NCBI GenBank assembly: GCA_964607765.1
Contig: CAZSNT010000271.1
Span: 1 to 8,659 of the forward strand
DNA: 8,659 bases
From: CAZSNT01 sp964607765
GTDB taxonomy: Bacteria > Verrucomicrobiota > Lentisphaeria > Oligosphaerales > JABHEG01
Reading direction: 5' to 3'
Positions 6,979 through 8,659 of the stretch are shown piece after piece (positions within the stretch are counted from its first letter, which is position 1; every line of letters begins with the position of its first letter). The notes beneath the pieces were generated by a model, which worked only from the letters and a program-made list of their open reading frames with translations, did not search any database and was not told the DNA's origin. The position numbers and the translations under genes are program-made.

Positions 6979-7836
6979 TCACTCCTGATCCGGAACGGGG
7001 GCCCCGGCCGTGCACGGAACGGGAGCCGCGCAGACGCAGCTTCCTGCATCACCCGGACGCGCTACACGTCCGGCCCACGGCAGAACGGCCCGCAACTCGT
7101 CGCGCGTCGGAAACTTGATCAGCACTCCCAGGCCCTCGCCCTGGTAAACCACCATGCTGCCCGCCGCGGCCGCCGATGCGCCTGCCTCACGCACGACGTG
7201 CCCGAAATCGGCAATGCAACCCGCACCGCCAACAGCAATCACCGGGACTCGGACAACATCGGTCACGGACCGGACCAACTCCAGATCGTATCCTGACCAC
7301 GTGCCGTCACGATCAATCGAGTTGAGCAGAATCTCACCGGCGCCGCAATCCTCCGCACGCCGAGCAGCATCAACGGGATTCATCCCCGTCGCGCGCCGGC
7401 CGCCATGCGTGCGGACAACGTACTTGCCGAACAGCTTGCGACGACAATCGATCGACACCACGATGCTCTGGCTCCCAAACTCCTCGGCGGCGCTCCGGAT
7501 GAACGCGCCGTTCTCTGCCGCGTAAGAGTTGATGGCGACCTTCTCCACACCCAGGTGGAAGATGGCCTGGATCTGCTCCAGGGCCCGGACACCGCCCCCA
7601 TAACACATCGGCATGAAACACTCGCTCGCCATCTGCTCGATCAACGCCATGGGCGGACCCTCGCCGCTGGTCGTGGCCGTGATGTCGACCACAATCAGCT
7701 CGTCCACCTCCTTGCCGTTGTAGATCTTGATGGCGTTGATCGGGTCGCCCACGTAGGCGGGGTTCCTGAACCGCACCGTCTTGACCAAACGGCCGTCCTG
7801 CACGAGGAGGCACGGCATTATGCGGGTCATCAGCAT
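6979..7836 (-). CDS. HisF-like ammonia-channel subunit for sugar amidotransfer (WbuZ/HisF2 type)
   Basis: The 285-residue product has the HisF half-barrel repeat fold but is expected to pass ammonia from the HisH-like glutaminase to the sugar amidotransferase, not to make imidazole glycerol phosphate. It aligns with Thermotoga HisF almost without gaps: R5, E46 and K99 of the ammonia gate are present and the fourth gate glutamate is at 168; D130 is kept (VVSID, 126-130); but the catalytic D11 is Leu (PCLLVQDG, 8-15), as is typical of this polysaccharide subfamily. The N-terminus MLMTRIMPCLL supports ATG 7836, one base after the hisH-like stop; ATG 7830 is an alternative. A 30-odd residue tail (about 252-285) rich in Ala, Pro, Gly and Cys exceeds the usual 250-255 length. 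Its last codons carry the ribosome site of the next gene. Confidence 0.92.
   Translation of the reverse strand: MLMTRIMPCLLVQDGRLVKTVRFRNPAYVGDPINAIKIYNGKEVDELIVVDITATTSGEGPPMALIEQMASECFMPMCYGGGVRALEQIQAIFHLGVEKVAINSYAAENGAFIRSAAEEFGSQSIVVSIDCRRKLFGKYVVRTHGGRRATGMNPVDAARRAEDCGAGEILLNSIDRDGTWSGYDLELVRSVTDVVRVPVIAVGGAGCIADFGHVVREAGASAAAAGSMVVYQGEGLGVLIKFPTRDELRAVLPWAGRVARPGDAGSCVCAAPVPCTAGAPVPDQE
6982..6986 (-). promoter_or_regulatory. Shine-Dalgarno site of the amidotransferase gene
   Basis: AGGAG on the minus strand lies within the last codons of the HisF-like gene, eight bases before ATG 6973. It decides against the longer open frame from 7015 and suggests coupled translation of the two genes. 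Confidence 0.75.
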
Positions 7837-7837
7837 C

Positions 7838-8467
7838 TCACACCCGCTCCACGAAGTTGCGCATCAGCTGAATGCCGTACTTGTGGCTCTTCTCGGGGTG
7901 GAACTGCACGCCGTACACATTGTCGCGCGCCACAGCCGAAGCAAAATCGTACCCCCAGTAAGTCGTGGTCATCACATCGGCCGGGGCATCGCAGACCAGA
8001 TGGTAGGAGTGCACAAAGTAGTAGCGGGGCTCTTCCGGCATATCGGCAAGCAGCGCACACTCCTTCGCGGGGTTGATCAGGTTCCAACCCATGTGCGGAA
8101 TCCGCAAGTGCCGGGCGTCCGAGTCGAACCGGAATCGAACCGTGTCAGCCGCGATCCAGCCCAGCCCGGGACGCTCCCCTTCCTCACTGCGCCGTGAGAA
8201 CAGCTGCATGCCGAGACAAATCCCCAGGATCGGGGTGCCCTCATCCACCACTCTCTCACGGAGCACCGGGATCAGGCCGCGATCCGCCAGGTTCGCCATC
8301 CCCTTGTCAAACGCACCGACGCCTGCCAGAATCAGCTTGTCCGCAGCGGCAATGTCCTCAGCGCGGTCCGAGATCGTGCCCACCGCCCCCACAACCTTCA
8401 GAACATTGCGGATCGAACCGAGATTACCTGTCCCGTAATCTACGATGACGATGTTCTGGTCAGCCAA
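7838..8467 (-). CDS. HisH-like glutamine amidotransferase subunit (glutaminase for sugar amidotransfer)
   Basis: This class I glutaminase hydrolyses glutamine and hands ammonia to the HisF-like partner. With the TTG start at 8465-8467 it has 209 residues, the normal HisH length. Seen: N-terminal NIVIVDYGTGNLGSI (5-19), AGVGAF (48-53), the nucleophile elbow GICLGMQL with C84, and the H190-x-E192 pair in VQFHPEK (187-193), completing the Cys-His-Glu triad. The frame is open to 8587, but the extra residues lack family character and run through the promoter. The TTG has AGG about six bases upstream, so the start is moderately sure; GTG 8524 is possible but would be almost leaderless. First gene of the operon, one base before the HisF-like gene. 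A role in histidine synthesis is unlikely, because the partner lacks the cyclase aspartate and no other his gene is present. Confidence 0.9.
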   Translation of the reverse strand: MADQNIVIVDYGTGNLGSIRNVLKVVGAVGTISDRAEDIAAADKLILAGVGAFDKGMANLADRGLIPVLRERVVDEGTPILGICLGMQLFSRRSEEGERPGLGWIAADTVRFRFDSDARHLRIPHMGWNLINPAKECALLADMPEEPRYYFVHSYHLVCDAPADVMTTTYWGYDFASAVARDNVYGVQFHPEKSHKYGIQLMRNFVERV

Positions 8468-8534
8468 GTCACACCTGTACGCGCTGGCCCCCGCAAGCCC
8501 CGTCGCCTCACCTCGGACGAACACAACAGCGCAT

Positions 8535-8562
8535 AATATACTGCCGACCGCCCCGTTGTCGC
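8535..8562 (-). promoter_or_regulatory. Sigma70-like promoter of the hisH-like operon
   Basis: On the minus strand GCGACA (8557-8562; 4 of 6 to TTGACA) is followed by a 16-base spacer and TATATT (8535-8540; 5 of 6 to TATAAT), an AT island in GC-rich DNA. TATTAT two bases downstream gives an 18-base alternative. Transcription would begin near 8528, about 60 nt before the TTG start. The -10 context GGCAGTATATT closely matches that at 3330-3335. Confidence 0.6.
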
Positions 8563-8605
8563 GTGCGCGATGCGCCCGCGAGCACAATGCCTCAGAGTCA
8601 CGTCA

Positions 8606-8648
8606 GGCAAGCCCCGTAGCCCGGCTCTCCTGAGCCGGGTGTCTTGCC
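8606..8648. repeat. Two-part inverted repeat (hairpin) at the right edge
   Basis: An inner perfect 8-bp stem CCCGGCTC (8620-8627) / GAGCCGGG (8632-8639) with loop TCCT sits inside an outer stem GGCAAG (8606-8611) / CTTGCC (8643-8648). No T run follows on either strand, so an intrinsic terminator is doubtful. A REP-like dispersed palindrome is the better guess. The rest of 8468-8605 holds only the promoter. Confidence 0.6.
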
Positions 8649-8659
8649 GTGATCCAGGT

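Noticed and set aside
5789..6988. A 399-codon open frame on the plus strand
   Set aside because: It mirrors the amidotransferase gene, is rich in Arg, Val, His and Leu as antisense frames of GC-rich genes are, and shows no recognisable domain.
6979..8467. Histidine biosynthesis HisH/HisF pair
   Set aside because: The HisF homologue lacks the catalytic Asp11, there are no other his genes, and the pair is followed directly by a sugar amidotransferase.
8468..8587. Extended HisH-like N-terminus from ATG 8587
   Set aside because: The extra 40 residues contain no conserved sequence and cross the -35/-10 region; the family begins at the TTG-proximal IVIVDYG.

Overview
The window is GC-rich bacterial DNA, probably from an uncultured environmental organism. 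It contains a 100-N scaffold gap flanked by an identical 21-bp overlap, as expected of a metagenomic or draft assembly. Nothing in it fixes the phylum. All seven genes read as surface-polysaccharide or glycoconjugate genes; I see no rRNA, tRNA, CRISPR array, transposase or prophage gene.

Layout from the right edge. (1) A leftward operon, about 8467 to 4629, starts from a good sigma70-like promoter (8535-8562). It encodes a HisH-like glutaminase, a HisF-like ammonia-channel partner, an N-acetyl sugar amidotransferase (PseA/WbpG/WbuX type) and a multi-pass membrane protein of the lysylphosphatidylglycerol-synthase TM/flippase-like family. Gene spacing is 1 nt, 5 nt and an 11-nt overlap. The 3' end of the membrane protein is interrupted by the scaffold gap. 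(2) A rightward family 4-type glycosyltransferase (3469-4671) converges on it. (3) A leftward operon, 3206 to 60, shares a divergent promoter region with the glycosyltransferase. It encodes a polysaccharide pyruvyl transferase family protein, a NeuB-type nonulosonate (sialic/legionaminic/pseudaminic acid) synthase and a PseG/SpsG-like UDP-sugar hydrolase.

How they may work together (inference). PseG-like and NeuB-like enzymes perform the late steps of nonulosonic acid synthesis: UDP removal, then condensation with phosphoenolpyruvate. The HisH/HisF/amidotransferase trio makes ammonia from glutamine and turns an acetamido group into an acetamidino group, as in Pseudomonas O-antigens and acetamidino-pseudaminic acid of Campylobacter. 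The glycosyltransferase, pyruvyl transferase-like protein and membrane protein would assemble, decorate or export the glycan. The predicted product is therefore an amidinated, possibly pyruvylated, nonulosonate-containing glycan. Genes for making the UDP-sugar precursor (PseB/C/H type) and for CMP activation are not in the window and would have to lie outside it.

The strongest details for follow-up are: the HisF homologue has lost the cyclase aspartate (position 11) but keeps the ammonia-gate residues; the two leftward operons have near-identical -10 regions (GGMAGTATATT); a G9 tract sits just before the ribosome binding site of the pyruvyl transferase gene; and the N gap probably hides no sequence.
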